Shown here: piece after piece, positions 44,340-53,097 of the stretch
Layout of the letters: each line of letters opens with the position of its first letter
Numbering within the stretch: position 1 is the stretch's first letter
Assembly (NCBI GenBank): GCA_947289115.1
Contig: CAMYPG010000001.1
Coordinates: 1 to 64,000 of the forward strand
Reading direction: 5' to 3'
Length of the DNA stretch: 64,000 nt
Source: an uncultured Gardnerella sp.
GTDB taxonomy: Bacteria > Actinomycetota > Actinomycetes > Actinomycetales > Bifidobacteriaceae
The notes under the pieces: model-generated
The model's input: the letters and a program-made list of their open reading frames with translations, nothing else
Databases searched by the model: none
What the model was told of the DNA's origin: nothing
Made by a program: the position numbers and the translations under genes

Positions 44340-45137
44340 ATGGAACCTTTGCAACGCTGCGTAGTATTAGCAGCAGGAGATTATTACGATCACACGCGTG
44401 AGCATGTGCCAGATCGCGCTTTAACAATTGCAGCTGATGGAGGCTGGGATCATGCATGTAAATTAGGTTTGCATGTGGATGCGCTCATCGGCGATTTTGA
44501 CTCTGTTAGATTAAAGCTCCCTACTGATGCAGTTATTACTAGATTGCCTGCAGAAAAAGATGATCCGGACTTACTTTCTGCGTTGAAAGTCGGTTGGGCT
44601 AAAGGCTCTCGAGAATTTCATATTTTCGGAGGATTAGGTGGTCGAGTTGACCATACTATTTCTAATATTCAACTTATGGTTCGTTTAGCGCGTCGCGGTG
44701 GAATTGGATTCTTGTACGGCGACGGTCAAATTGTTACAGCAATACATGATGGATCTCTTGATTTTCCAGCATCATCTGGAAATGATTTGCGCATAGTTTC
44801 CGTTTTTTCTCATACTCCAGTTTCTAATGATGTAAATGAAGTTGGATTAAAGTATCAGCTTAAACACGCAACCATGCATGGAGATGCAGTACAAGGTTTA
44901 AGTAACGAATTATTAAATGATACGCCGGCTCATATTGACGTTCATGAAGGAACACTTATTGTAACCTTCCCTATTAACGCTCCATTGCCACAGGTGAGCT
45001 GGTTTAAAAGACCAATTGGAGATTTAGGCGAAGTTGATGCTTCTATATCGGAAGCATTAGCAGTTCCTCTTGAAAGCGAGACTACTCCAACATATTCGAC
45101 TACTGCAGCTGCTGAAGCAATGACGTATAACGAATAG
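44340..45137 (+). CDS. thiN: thiamine pyrophosphokinase
   Basis: 265 residues from the ATG at 44340. An in-frame ATG at 44262 would add 26 unconserved residues, and neither has a strong ribosome site. The catalytic block ADGGWDHACKLGLHVDALIGDFDSV and EKDDPDLLSALKVGW match the TPK family, as does GGLGGRVDHTISNIQLM. The C-terminal thiamine-binding beta domain ends in GTLIVTF. It converts thiamine to thiamine diphosphate with ATP. The last 40 residues are a low-complexity extension. Confidence 0.88.
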   Translation: MEPLQRCVVLAAGDYYDHTREHVPDRALTIAADGGWDHACKLGLHVDALIGDFDSVRLKLPTDAVITRLPAEKDDPDLLSALKVGWAKGSREFHIFGGLGGRVDHTISNIQLMVRLARRGGIGFLYGDGQIVTAIHDGSLDFPASSGNDLRIVSVFSHTPVSNDVNEVGLKYQLKHATMHGDAVQGLSNELLNDTPAHIDVHEGTLIVTFPINAPLPQVSWFKRPIGDLGEVDASISEALAVPLESETTPTYSTTAAAEAMTYNE

Positions 45138-45506
45138 CGCAAACTTTAGTTTGCACAAATGGCTGACGAGGATCTTTTACTTGAAAACTCGTCAGCCTTT
45201 TTCTTTTTAAAATTACATGCGTTGTTCAATTGAACAATATTGATTCGTAAAATGTTATGCAAAACGCAACTAGAAACTATCAAAAAATTCACAAAAACAC
45301 TCATAAAACACAGCATGTTAACGCTCACTGTTCTCACAGTGCATGATTGCAATAAAAGTGAGCTATATTACAACTCTTCGTACATACCGCACACTAAAAT
45401 GAACACCGTTAATTCAAATAACGATGACCTAAATGCGTGAGTTTTCATCGCGAAAATAGCGCGGCTTAAAACGTTGCGCACGAGGTCTCACTCAAGGGAG
45501 AACCAC
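45138..45506. other. gene-free region upstream of gap
   Basis: It contains the thiN terminator and then AT-rich DNA with a small dyad CACTGT/ACAGTG (45326-45341). It must hold the strong gap promoter, but I cannot place it with confidence. Confidence 0.5.
45161..45209 (+). terminator. terminator of thiN
   Basis: GGCTGACGAG (45161-45170) pairs with CTCGTCAGCC (45188-45197), followed by TTTTTCTTTTT. Confidence 0.9.
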
Positions 45507-46562
45507 ATGACAGTCAAGATTGGTATTAATGGTTTCGGTCGCATCGGTCGTCTCGCATTCCGTCGTATTTTTGAGCTTCAAGCTCGCGGCGGTCAAGCAG
45601 GTGACATCGAAGTCGCAGCCATCAACGATCTGACCACCCCTTCGATGCTCGCCTACTTGCTCAAGTATGACAGCACCCACGGCACATTCCGCCACGATGA
45701 CGGCACCCCAGTTGAGGTAACCTCCACCGAAGACGCAATCGTTGTAGATGGCAAGACTTATAAGGTTTACGCCGAAAAAGACGCAAATAACATTCCATGG
45801 GTTAAGAACGATGGCGTTGAATTCGTTCTCGAATGCACCGGTTTCTACACTTCTGCAGAAAAGTCCCAGGCTCACTTGAATGCAGGCGCTAAGAAGGTTC
45901 TTATTTCTGCTCCTGCTAAGGACGAAACCACTCCAACAGTTGTGTTCGGTGTTAACCACGAAATCTTGAAGGCTTCTGACAACATTGTTTCCGCTGGTTC
46001 TTGCACCACCAACTCCATGGCCGCAATGGTGAAGTTGCTTCAAGATAACTGGGGAATCAAGTCCGGCTTCATGACCACAATTCACGCCTACACCGGCACT
46101 CAGATGATTCTCGACGGCCCACGCGGCTCCAAGCCACGCAACAACCGTTCCGCAGCTTGCAACACCATTGAGCACTCCACCGGCGCTGCTAAGGCAATCG
46201 GCAAGGTTGTGCCAGAAGTTAACGGCAAGCTCCAGGGTCACGCACAGCGCATTCAAGTTCCAGACGGCTCTGTTACCGAGTTAACTACTGTTCTTGAGAA
46301 GCCAGCAACCACTGAAGAAATTAACGACGCTTTCAAGAAGGCTTTCGAAAACTGCGAGTACTTCGGTTACAATGCAGACAGTATCGTGTCTTCTGACATC
46401 ATCGGCGACACCCACGGTGGCGTTTTCGATCCAACTCAGACCGATGTGAACACTGTTGACGGTGTAACTTTGGCTCGTACCGTCACCTTCTACGACAACG
46501 AGTACGGCTTCACCTCCAACATGATTCGCACCCTTCTTTACTTCGCTGAAATCTCCGAGTAA
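45507..46562 (+). CDS. gap: glyceraldehyde-3-phosphate dehydrogenase
   Basis: 351 residues from the ATG at 45507, with GGGAG upstream; 11 further in-frame codons upstream are not conserved. NAD site MTVKIGINGFGRIGR, catalytic SAGSCTTNSMA (Cys in SCTTN) with its His partner in TIHAYTGTQ, and the C-terminal YDNEYGFTSNM. Glycolytic enzyme, essential in the bifid shunt. Codon use is clearly more C-ending than its neighbours, as expected for a very highly expressed gene. Confidence 0.96.
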   Translation: MTVKIGINGFGRIGRLAFRRIFELQARGGQAGDIEVAAINDLTTPSMLAYLLKYDSTHGTFRHDDGTPVEVTSTEDAIVVDGKTYKVYAEKDANNIPWVKNDGVEFVLECTGFYTSAEKSQAHLNAGAKKVLISAPAKDETTPTVVFGVNHEILKASDNIVSAGSCTTNSMAAMVKLLQDNWGIKSGFMTTIHAYTGTQMILDGPRGSKPRNNRSAACNTIEHSTGAAKAIGKVVPEVNGKLQGHAQRIQVPDGSVTELTTVLEKPATTEEINDAFKKAFENCEYFGYNADSIVSSDIIGDTHGGVFDPTQTDVNTVDGVTLARTVTFYDNEYGFTSNMIRTLLYFAEISE

Positions 46563-46616
46563 TTTCGCTAAGCATCAATCAGCAATAGCTGGTTGTACGA
46601 ATATTTAATATATCAA

Positions 46617-46658
46617 AAACCCCTTGTGCTGCTTTCTAAGCTACACAAGGGGTTTATA
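46617..46658 (+). terminator. terminator of gap
   Basis: CCCCTTGTG (46621-46629) pairs with CACAAGGGG (46645-46653), with A-run before and TTTATAT after. Confidence 0.88.
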
Positions 46659-46730
46659 TGTTAAGTCAACAGTCGGTATAGCATATCATGTAACAGAATT
46701 TGATGGCTGAGTATAAGGCACGGTAACAAA

Positions 46731-47231
46731 ATGAGTAAAAAACATGCAGAAACCGGAAAAGCAACTCCTGCTATTGCGCAACTCGAAAACGCAGGCATCA
46801 CCTTCCGCATAGCGCAATACGAGCATGACGCTGATCACATGGACGACGGCTACGGAATTGAGGCTGCTGAGAAGCTAGGCGTAAGCGCAGCTCAAGTTTG
46901 CAAAACTCTTATGGTTGACACTGGTGAAAAGCGAGTGGTTGGAATTGTTCCAGTAAACGGACGTCTCAATATGAAAGCAATTGCAGGAGCCGTACACGCA
47001 AAGAAAGCAAGTATGACAAGCCCAGAAGTTGCGCAACGAGAAAGCGGCTACGTAGTTGGCGGAATTTCACCATTCGGACAAAAAACGCACCATGAAACAG
47101 TACTAGATAGTAGCGTAATGCAATTTGATGAGATTCTTGTTTCTGGAGGAAAACGAGGATTGGACGTAGTTCTTAATCCTCAAGATATCGTAACATTATT
47201 AAACGCAACTGTAGCTGATATAGCAGCATAA
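46731..47231 (+). CDS. ybaK: Cys-tRNA(Pro) deacylase YbaK/EbsC
   Basis: 166 residues. KTLMVDTGEKRVVGIVPVNGRLNMKAIAGAVHAKKA and GYVVGGISPFGQKTHHETVLD are YbaK hallmarks. The GxxSP loop and the central Lys belong to the editing site. It removes cysteine wrongly attached to tRNA-Pro. Transcribed alone between gap and bL37. Confidence 0.92.
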   Translation: MSKKHAETGKATPAIAQLENAGITFRIAQYEHDADHMDDGYGIEAAEKLGVSAAQVCKTLMVDTGEKRVVGIVPVNGRLNMKAIAGAVHAKKASMTSPEVAQRESGYVVGGISPFGQKTHHETVLDSSVMQFDEILVSGGKRGLDVVLNPQDIVTLLNATVADIAA

Positions 47232-47368
47232 GCAACATAAGCTTTATTACTGCAAATATTGCTACCAACAAGTGATTACTCGCACGGGATTAGTACGTTG
47301 GCAAATATAACGTCTTGGCAACGTGCGATAATCCCTAAGGTTGTTCATTAATCGTTAAGGAGTGCATT

Positions 47369-47443
47369 ATGGGTATGCGTGGCCGCAAGCGCAAGGCGCG
47401 TCGTAAAAAAGCAGCGAATCATGGTAAAAGACCAAATGCTTAA
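47369..47443 (+). CDS. ribosomal protein bL37
   Basis: 24 residues, more than half basic: MGMRGRKRKARRKK at the start, then NHGKRPNA at the end. The KANHGKRPN-type ending matches bL37, the tiny actinobacterial large-subunit protein seen in mycobacterial ribosome structures. Ribosome site AAGGAG six bases before the ATG, terminator immediately after. Easily missed because of its size. Confidence 0.85.
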   Translation: MGMRGRKRKARRKKAANHGKRPNA

Positions 47444-47469
47444 ACTATAAATTCGCTTATACATACTGT

Positions 47470-47500
47470 AAAGCCCACGTCAATCGTGGGCTTTTTCGTT
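47470..47500. terminator. bidirectional terminator after bL37
   Basis: AAAGCCCACG (47470-47479) pairs with CGTGGGCTTT (47485-47494), followed by TTCGTTTT. It serves the convergent bL37 and sigma-factor genes. Confidence 0.88.
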
Positions 47501-47511
47501 TTAACATACTT

Positions 47512-48216
47512 TTATTCACTAGAATAATCAGAAAGCTCACGTTTGAGTTGCATGCGAGCGCGGTTAAGTCTGCTCATAACAGTTCCTATTTTTACGCCTT
47601 CTTCTTGGGCAATTTGTTTATAAGATTTACCTCGAATAGCGACTTCAATAAAAACTTTTCTACGCTCAGGCGGCAACTTACTAAGCGCAGCAATAATCTC
47701 TTGTGGAGCAAACCCTTCTAAATATTCTTGTTCAGCAGAAAGCATTCCTTTTGCGCAATGATTAGAAGCCTCATAAATATCCCAATCATTGTAGTCACCA
47801 GTTTCATCATTAGCACGTTTAGGGCTTCGTTTCGCTTTCGTGTACTGATTAAAATACAAATTTCGTTCAATCCTGTTAATCCAGGCAGCAAAATTTGTGC
47901 CAGGCTGAAAAGTTTCAAAAGATTTAAGAGCGCGCTCAAAAGTATCTTGCACTAAATCTTGCGCATCCTGCGCATTTTGCGTAAGACGCATAGCTTGGGT
48001 GTATAAAGGATCAACGCAAGTAGATACAAGTTGTTCAAATCTTTTGCGTCGACTTTCCATTGCAGAACTTTGCTTAGTATTTACTAAACGATCACTAAAT
48101 AAGCGAGCATTACAATTTTTTGCACTTTGTTTTTTAGCTCTTACGCTTTTAGAGCACATAACATTTGTCTTCTCGATTTGCTCACTCATATAGTCAATAA
48201 TACTTTCATTTTGCAC
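47512..48216 (-). CDS. ECF sigma factor (SigH/SigR-like)
   Basis: 234 residues. Region 2 is clear (LYTQAMRLTQNAQDAQDLVQDTFERALKSFETFQPGTNFAAWINRIERN), as is region 4 (LPPERRKVFIEVAIRGKSYKQIAQEEGVKIGTVMSRLNRAR). The order resembles actinobacterial SigH/SigR, which answer thiol-oxidative stress with a zinc anti-sigma factor. No anti-sigma gene follows; the transcript ends in the bL37 terminator. The first 50 residues are Lys/Ser rich and may be a late addition; an internal start near residue 53 (MESRRKRFEQL) is possible. Confidence 0.88.
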   Translation of the reverse strand: MQNESIIDYMSEQIEKTNVMCSKSVRAKKQSAKNCNARLFSDRLVNTKQSSAMESRRKRFEQLVSTCVDPLYTQAMRLTQNAQDAQDLVQDTFERALKSFETFQPGTNFAAWINRIERNLYFNQYTKAKRSPKRANDETGDYNDWDIYEASNHCAKGMLSAEQEYLEGFAPQEIIAALSKLPPERRKVFIEVAIRGKSYKQIAQEEGVKIGTVMSRLNRARMQLKRELSDYSSE

Positions 48217-48338
48217 ATATAGCTACTGATTTATCGTGCTACATAGTGCAACGCAGCGCAAGATGATAACACATCGCAGCACAATAACGCAGCGCGGCAT
48301 AGTGTGACATTGCGTGACATTGCGGTAGTATTGTGACT

Positions 48339-49118
48339 ATGCCAACTCATATTCAAGAATTGTTAAATGCTTTAGATTTAGCACCTAAGCAAGATGAGAA
48401 TACATTACTTGCTGAATCATGGTTACTTGGTTTCGACACTGAAACTACAGGTGCAAATATTGGTAAAGATGCCATTGTTTCTGCAACTCTAGTATTACGC
48501 AATCCTGAACTAGCTCACACTGGAGATGTGGTATCAACTTGGTTAATTAACCCTCATCAGCCTATGAATCCTAAAGCAAGCGAAGTAAATGGTTTCACAG
48601 ATGAATACCTCAAAGAACACGGCGGAGAGCCTGAAGAAGAACTTGAATTCCTTGCACGTGCAGTAAGCATGGCTCAAGCTAAGAATATTCCACTACTTGC
48701 TTATAACGCTCCATTTGATATTGCAATGTTACGTCACGACTTGAAGCATTGGCATCTTACTGCGCTAGAAGAACGCGCAACTTGTTCAATACATGCACTA
48801 AACGCTAATGACATTCTTACTGTTGACCCTCTTGTTATCGATAGGGCTGTTTCTAGAAGATCCGGCAAGCGTACTCTCACTATTACATCTCAGTTTTACG
48901 GGGTTGAACCAATCGGAGATTTCCACGATGCTACAGCAGACACAGTTGCAGCTCTTGATTTGATTGCTCCAATGAGCAAACTATATGAGTCAGTAAGTTG
49001 CATGAGGCTGAATACTATGATGGATTGGCAGCGCGAAGCTTATATTAATTGGCGAGATAGCTTCAATCAATGGCTGCAATCTCACGGACGTGAGCCTATT
49101 ACTGGAACATGGCTATAA
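48339..49118 (+). CDS. DEDDh 3'-5' exonuclease, DnaQ-like
   Basis: 259 residues from the ATG at 48339; a GTG two codons earlier is also possible. Exo motifs: GFDTETTGAN (Exo I), YNAPFDIAMLRHDL (Exo II), and FHDATADTVAALDLI (Exo IIIe, DEDDh type). No polymerase or helicase domain. It is related to proofreading subunits but stands alone, as in many Actinobacteria, where such proteins degrade single-stranded nucleic acid. 25 bases before murE, possibly cotranscribed. Confidence 0.88.
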   Translation: MPTHIQELLNALDLAPKQDENTLLAESWLLGFDTETTGANIGKDAIVSATLVLRNPELAHTGDVVSTWLINPHQPMNPKASEVNGFTDEYLKEHGGEPEEELEFLARAVSMAQAKNIPLLAYNAPFDIAMLRHDLKHWHLTALEERATCSIHALNANDILTVDPLVIDRAVSRRSGKRTLTITSQFYGVEPIGDFHDATADTVAALDLIAPMSKLYESVSCMRLNTMMDWQREAYINWRDSFNQWLQSHGREPITGTWL

Positions 49119-49143
49119 AACATTTGGCGAAAAGAAGTAAATT

Positions 49144-50940
49144 ATGATCATGCATAACACGTTGTCACTAGCAAACGCAAGTGAAATTTTGCAACACTAT
49201 GGTTTGTTACGCGAAATGATTCAATATTGTAAAGCAGAAGATACTAATAGTGCTAATACTAAAGAAAAAACTGTAGACTCTACTCATTCTCGCAATGAAA
49301 TATGGTCTTTAAATCCGTATTATTTCCCAAATATTGATGCAGACGAGTGCTTCACTAACGCAACTTACGATACTCGCGATATTACACTTGGAACACTTCT
49401 GTTTATTAAAGGCAATTTTAAGTCGGAATATCTTTTAGATGCAGACAACAAAGGACTTGCTGCATATGTTGCTGAACAAAGCTACGCACAATACACAAAA
49501 GCTGTTGGTTTAATTGTTACGGATGCTAAAAAAGCAATGAGCGTGCTTGCAGCAGCATTCTTTGGAAATCCACAAGAAAAACTCACTATTATTGGAATTA
49601 CTGGAACTAAAGGCAAAACAACTACAGCCTACTTTACTCACGCTATTCTAAACTCCCATTCGCACGGTAAAGCAGCACTGTTTTCTTCAGTAGATAATTG
49701 CGTAGACGGAAAAAATTACGTTGAATCTAATTTAACTACTCCTGAAAGTTTTGATGCTTTCAAAATGATGCGCGAAGCTGTAGATAACGGCATGAAGTAT
49801 CTTGTTATGGAAGTTTCTTCACAAGCTTATAAGGTGAATCGCGTATACGGTCTTAAATTCGATGTTGCAGCATTCTTAAACATTAGCCCAGACCACATTA
49901 GCCCTATTGAGCACCCAACTTTTGAAGATTACTTGTATTGCAAACGACAAATTATTGCAAATACTAAGCGTTTAGTGCTAAATTCTGATACAGATCACGC
50001 AGATCTTCTTTTACAAGATGCAGAACGCAACAATGTGCTCGTAACAACTTTTGCTCGCATTAAAAAAGATGAAATAGAAGGCGCTGCTTGCGAAAATAAC
50101 AATTTCGATGATCTTGACGACGATTGCATAAATTATTGCGCGCCTGCTAACGATGACGATTACACGGAATTACTTACTCCTGACTACATTGCAATGCCAG
50201 TAGAAAATAGTGAATCACATTGCATCGCTATGCGAGACTCAAGCGAAGACGACGACTATGAAGATAACGACTACGAAGAAGACGTGCACTACTGCCCTAT
50301 TGACGAATTCGCATTGTCTATTGCAGGAGATTTTAACTACGAAAATGCTTTAGCTGCAATCGCTATTGCAGGAGAATTGGGAATTAATCAGGATACTGAT
50401 TTACACGCACTACACGCTATTGAGAACGTGAAAATTTCTGGACGCATGGAAGTTTTCAAAGACACGCACTCAAACATGATTGCAGTTGTCGACTATGCGC
50501 ATAACTACATTTCTACAAAATCAGTTCTTGACTTTGTAGAAGAACGCTACGGCAAATTTAATCCTCGAATTACGCTAATAACTGGTTCCACAGGAGATAA
50601 AGCTGTCGATCGCCGTAAAGAGATTGTTGAAGCAGCGCAAAACCGCATAGAACAGTTTATTTTCACTACTGAAGATACTGATACTGAAGACGTAATGCAT
50701 ATTTGCGAGGATATGCAAAGTTATGTTACGAACACGAATGTTTCTTCACGCATTATTATCGACAGAGCTGAAGCAATAGAATATGCTTACAACGATGCTG
50801 CAAACAGCGAACAAAAAAATGGAAGATTAAACATTCTTCTTGCTATTGGCAAGGGCGATGAACGTTGGATTAAAAACAAACGAAAGCATGTGCCGTATGA
50901 GGGTGATTCATTCGTAATAAAGCGTCTTTTTGGCCTGTAA
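49144..50940 (+). CDS. murE: UDP-N-acetylmuramyl tripeptide synthase, MurE-like
   Basis: 598 residues, about 100 longer than usual. ATP site GITGTKGKTTTAYFTH near 157. SNLTTPESFDAFKMM and FLNISPDHISPIEHPTFEDYLYCK are MurE motifs, as is the carbamylated-Lys region. The C-terminal ligase domain has VVDYAHN and LITGSTGDKA. It adds the third residue (Lys or ornithine in this group) to the peptidoglycan stem peptide; the DNPR motif for diaminopimelate is absent. A highly acidic, Cys-containing insertion (about 310-385) is unusual. It heads a probable operon with the ATP-grasp ligase and the aspartate racemase. Confidence 0.9.
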   Translation: MIMHNTLSLANASEILQHYGLLREMIQYCKAEDTNSANTKEKTVDSTHSRNEIWSLNPYYFPNIDADECFTNATYDTRDITLGTLLFIKGNFKSEYLLDADNKGLAAYVAEQSYAQYTKAVGLIVTDAKKAMSVLAAAFFGNPQEKLTIIGITGTKGKTTTAYFTHAILNSHSHGKAALFSSVDNCVDGKNYVESNLTTPESFDAFKMMREAVDNGMKYLVMEVSSQAYKVNRVYGLKFDVAAFLNISPDHISPIEHPTFEDYLYCKRQIIANTKRLVLNSDTDHADLLLQDAERNNVLVTTFARIKKDEIEGAACENNNFDDLDDDCINYCAPANDDDYTELLTPDYIAMPVENSESHCIAMRDSSEDDDYEDNDYEEDVHYCPIDEFALSIAGDFNYENALAAIAIAGELGINQDTDLHALHAIENVKISGRMEVFKDTHSNMIAVVDYAHNYISTKSVLDFVEERYGKFNPRITLITGSTGDKAVDRRKEIVEAAQNRIEQFIFTTEDTDTEDVMHICEDMQSYVTNTNVSSRIIIDRAEAIEYAYNDAANSEQKNGRLNILLAIGKGDERWIKNKRKHVPYEGDSFVIKRLFGL

Positions 50941-51059
50941 TATGCTTATACGAAAGTATGAAAATATACGAATAAAATAAACGCAATTACTACATAAACT
51001 AAATAACAAGCTAACTAACAAACTAAATAACAAACAAGTTAAATAACAAATTAAAACAA

Positions 51060-52316
51060 ATGAAGAAGATACAAATGAAGAATCAACGATTTCAACCTGT
51101 GTTACTCGGTAGCGATATAAACGCATATGGCATGGCTCGAGCATTCCATGAAGAATATGGCATTACTTCAATTGCTTTTGCGCACTTCCAACTTTCACCT
51201 ACGAAATTTAGCAAAATTGTCGATGTGAGAATTGTTCCAGGCTTTGGAGAACTTCCTACATTCCGCAATACAATGCTTGATTTTGCTAAATCATGGCATG
51301 AGGAACATCCTAATACCAAACTTCTGCTTATTCCTTGCGGCGACGTATACGCGAACCTTTTAAGCCAATGCGGTGATGAATTGCACGAATATTTTGCTTT
51401 CCACACATTGCCAAATTCGCTCAATCGCCAGCTTAGCCTTAAAAGCTCATTCTATAAAACTTGTGAAAAATACAATCTTCCTCATCCAAAAACTAAAGTT
51501 GTAAATGCTCAAGAAGTAGCAGCGCACGCTTATGAAGATTTGCCATTCAGGTTCCCTATTGCTATGAAACCAGCGAATAGCACTAAATGGCTTGATATTG
51601 ATTTTGAGGGACGTAAAAAAGCTTTTATTATCAATACTCCGCAAGAACTTGATACTCTTATTCAACGCTCGTACAAAGCTGGCTACGATGACGAAATGAT
51701 TTTGCAAGACTTTATTCCTGGAGACGACAGCCGCATGCGTGTGCTAAATGCCTACGTTGATAGCAATCATCATGTGCGCATGATGTTTCTAGGACACCCT
51801 CTGCTGGAGGATCCAACTCCAGAAGCGATTGGCAATTATGCAGCTATTATTCCAGACTACAATGAAGAAGTTTTCCAAAATATTAAAGCATTTTTGGAAG
51901 ATATACATTACGTTGGCGTAGCTAATTTTGATATGAAATACGATGAGAGAGACGGAAAGTATAAGCTTTTTGAAATCAATTTACGTCAAGGACGTTCAAG
52001 CTATTTCGTCACTTTAAACGGATTTAATATTGCTAAATATTTTGTTGAAGATTTAATTGACCATAAGCCTTTTGACGGAAATACTGTGTTCGGTCGTGGA
52101 GAAAAGTTGTGGATGGAGATTCCGCGATCGATATTTTGCAATTATGTAGCAGAAGGCGATGAAAAGAAGCGCGGTCTTAATATGATTCGTCGCGGCGATT
52201 GGGGCACTACGCTAGAATATAAAAAAGATATGAATCTGCTACGCTGGTTGATGATTCGTCATATGTTTTCAATTTACACAAGGCGTTACGCAGAATTTTT
52301 CCGCAATAAAGCGTGA
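51060..52316 (+). CDS. ATP-grasp ligase, probable D-aspartate ligase
   Basis: 418 residues. An N-terminal pre-ATP-grasp Rossmann-like part (VLLGSDINAYGMARAFHEEYG), then the ATP-grasp core: PFRFPIAMKPANSTKW for the phosphate loop, MILQDFIPGD, and FEINLRQGRSSY for metal binding. The layout resembles Asl-type D-aspartate ligases that attach D-Asp to the lysine side chain of the peptidoglycan precursor. Support comes from context: murE on one side and an aspartate racemase on the other. An ATG five codons downstream could also start it. Substrate is inferred, not proven. Confidence 0.8.
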   Translation: MKKIQMKNQRFQPVLLGSDINAYGMARAFHEEYGITSIAFAHFQLSPTKFSKIVDVRIVPGFGELPTFRNTMLDFAKSWHEEHPNTKLLLIPCGDVYANLLSQCGDELHEYFAFHTLPNSLNRQLSLKSSFYKTCEKYNLPHPKTKVVNAQEVAAHAYEDLPFRFPIAMKPANSTKWLDIDFEGRKKAFIINTPQELDTLIQRSYKAGYDDEMILQDFIPGDDSRMRVLNAYVDSNHHVRMMFLGHPLLEDPTPEAIGNYAAIIPDYNEEVFQNIKAFLEDIHYVGVANFDMKYDERDGKYKLFEINLRQGRSSYFVTLNGFNIAKYFVEDLIDHKPFDGNTVFGRGEKLWMEIPRSIFCNYVAEGDEKKRGLNMIRRGDWGTTLEYKKDMNLLRWLMIRHMFSIYTRRYAEFFRNKA

Positions 52317-52351
52317 AAATTATTGCGTAACTTTGAAGGGAATATGAGACA

Positions 52352-53080
52352 ATGAAACGTCCGTTTTTTGCTGTACTTGGCGGCATGGGCACACTTGCAA
52401 CAGAAAGCTATATTCGTTTACTTAATAAAGAAACGCATGCACATAACGATCAAGAGTTTTTAGATTATGTGGTATTCAATGATGCTTCTGTGCCAGATAG
52501 AACAGCATATATTGTTGGCGAATCATCCGAAAGCCCATTCCCTACTCTTGCAGACGACATAGCTAAAGCAACTGCGATAGGTGCTTCATTTATTGTGCTC
52601 ACGTGCAATACTGCGCATTACTTTTACGATAAGTTCCAAGCACTCACCGACGTGCCAATTATACATATGCCGCGTGGTGCTGTAGCTGAAGTTTCTAAAC
52701 GTTACCCAAAGTCTAAATGTAACCGTATTGGATTCTTAGGTACTGCAGGATCGCGTAAAGCTGGAGTGTATCAGCGCGCTATAGAAGAAGCAGGATACAC
52801 GTTTGTAGCTCCAGACGACGACTTGCAGAAACGTATTACTTCGCTTATTTACGATGACGTAAAAGGTACAGGAGACCTTGATTTTCACCGTTACGAATCT
52901 GTTTTAAGCGATATGCTAGACCCTGCAGGAGCATGCCGTTGCGACGCACTTATTTTGGGTTGCACAGAATTAAGCGTACTTAATGAAGCTTTTCCTCTTC
53001 CGCAAATACCGTTAGTTGACGCTCAAGCAGTACTTGTAAAAAATACTGTAGAAAAAGCTAAATCTTTGCGAATTAAGTAG
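52352..53080 (+). CDS. aspartate/glutamate racemase
   Basis: 242 residues. Both catalytic cysteines are in place: VLTCNTAHYF near 91 and ILGCTELSVL near 206. The substrate loop is GGMGTLATESYI. The family interconverts L- and D-aspartate (or glutamate) without cofactor. Beside a probable D-Asp ligase it most likely supplies D-aspartate for the interpeptide bridge. AAGGGAAT lies before the ATG. 35 bases after the ligase gene. Confidence 0.88.
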   Translation: MKRPFFAVLGGMGTLATESYIRLLNKETHAHNDQEFLDYVVFNDASVPDRTAYIVGESSESPFPTLADDIAKATAIGASFIVLTCNTAHYFYDKFQALTDVPIIHMPRGAVAEVSKRYPKSKCNRIGFLGTAGSRKAGVYQRAIEEAGYTFVAPDDDLQKRITSLIYDDVKGTGDLDFHRYESVLSDMLDPAGACRCDALILGCTELSVLNEAFPLPQIPLVDAQAVLVKNTVEKAKSLRIK

Positions 53081-53097
53081 CAAAAATAGCTTAATTT

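Noticed and set aside
45492..46256. 254-codon minus-strand frame opposite gap
   Set aside because: Exact antisense of the highly biased gap gene; no ribosome site or family resemblance.
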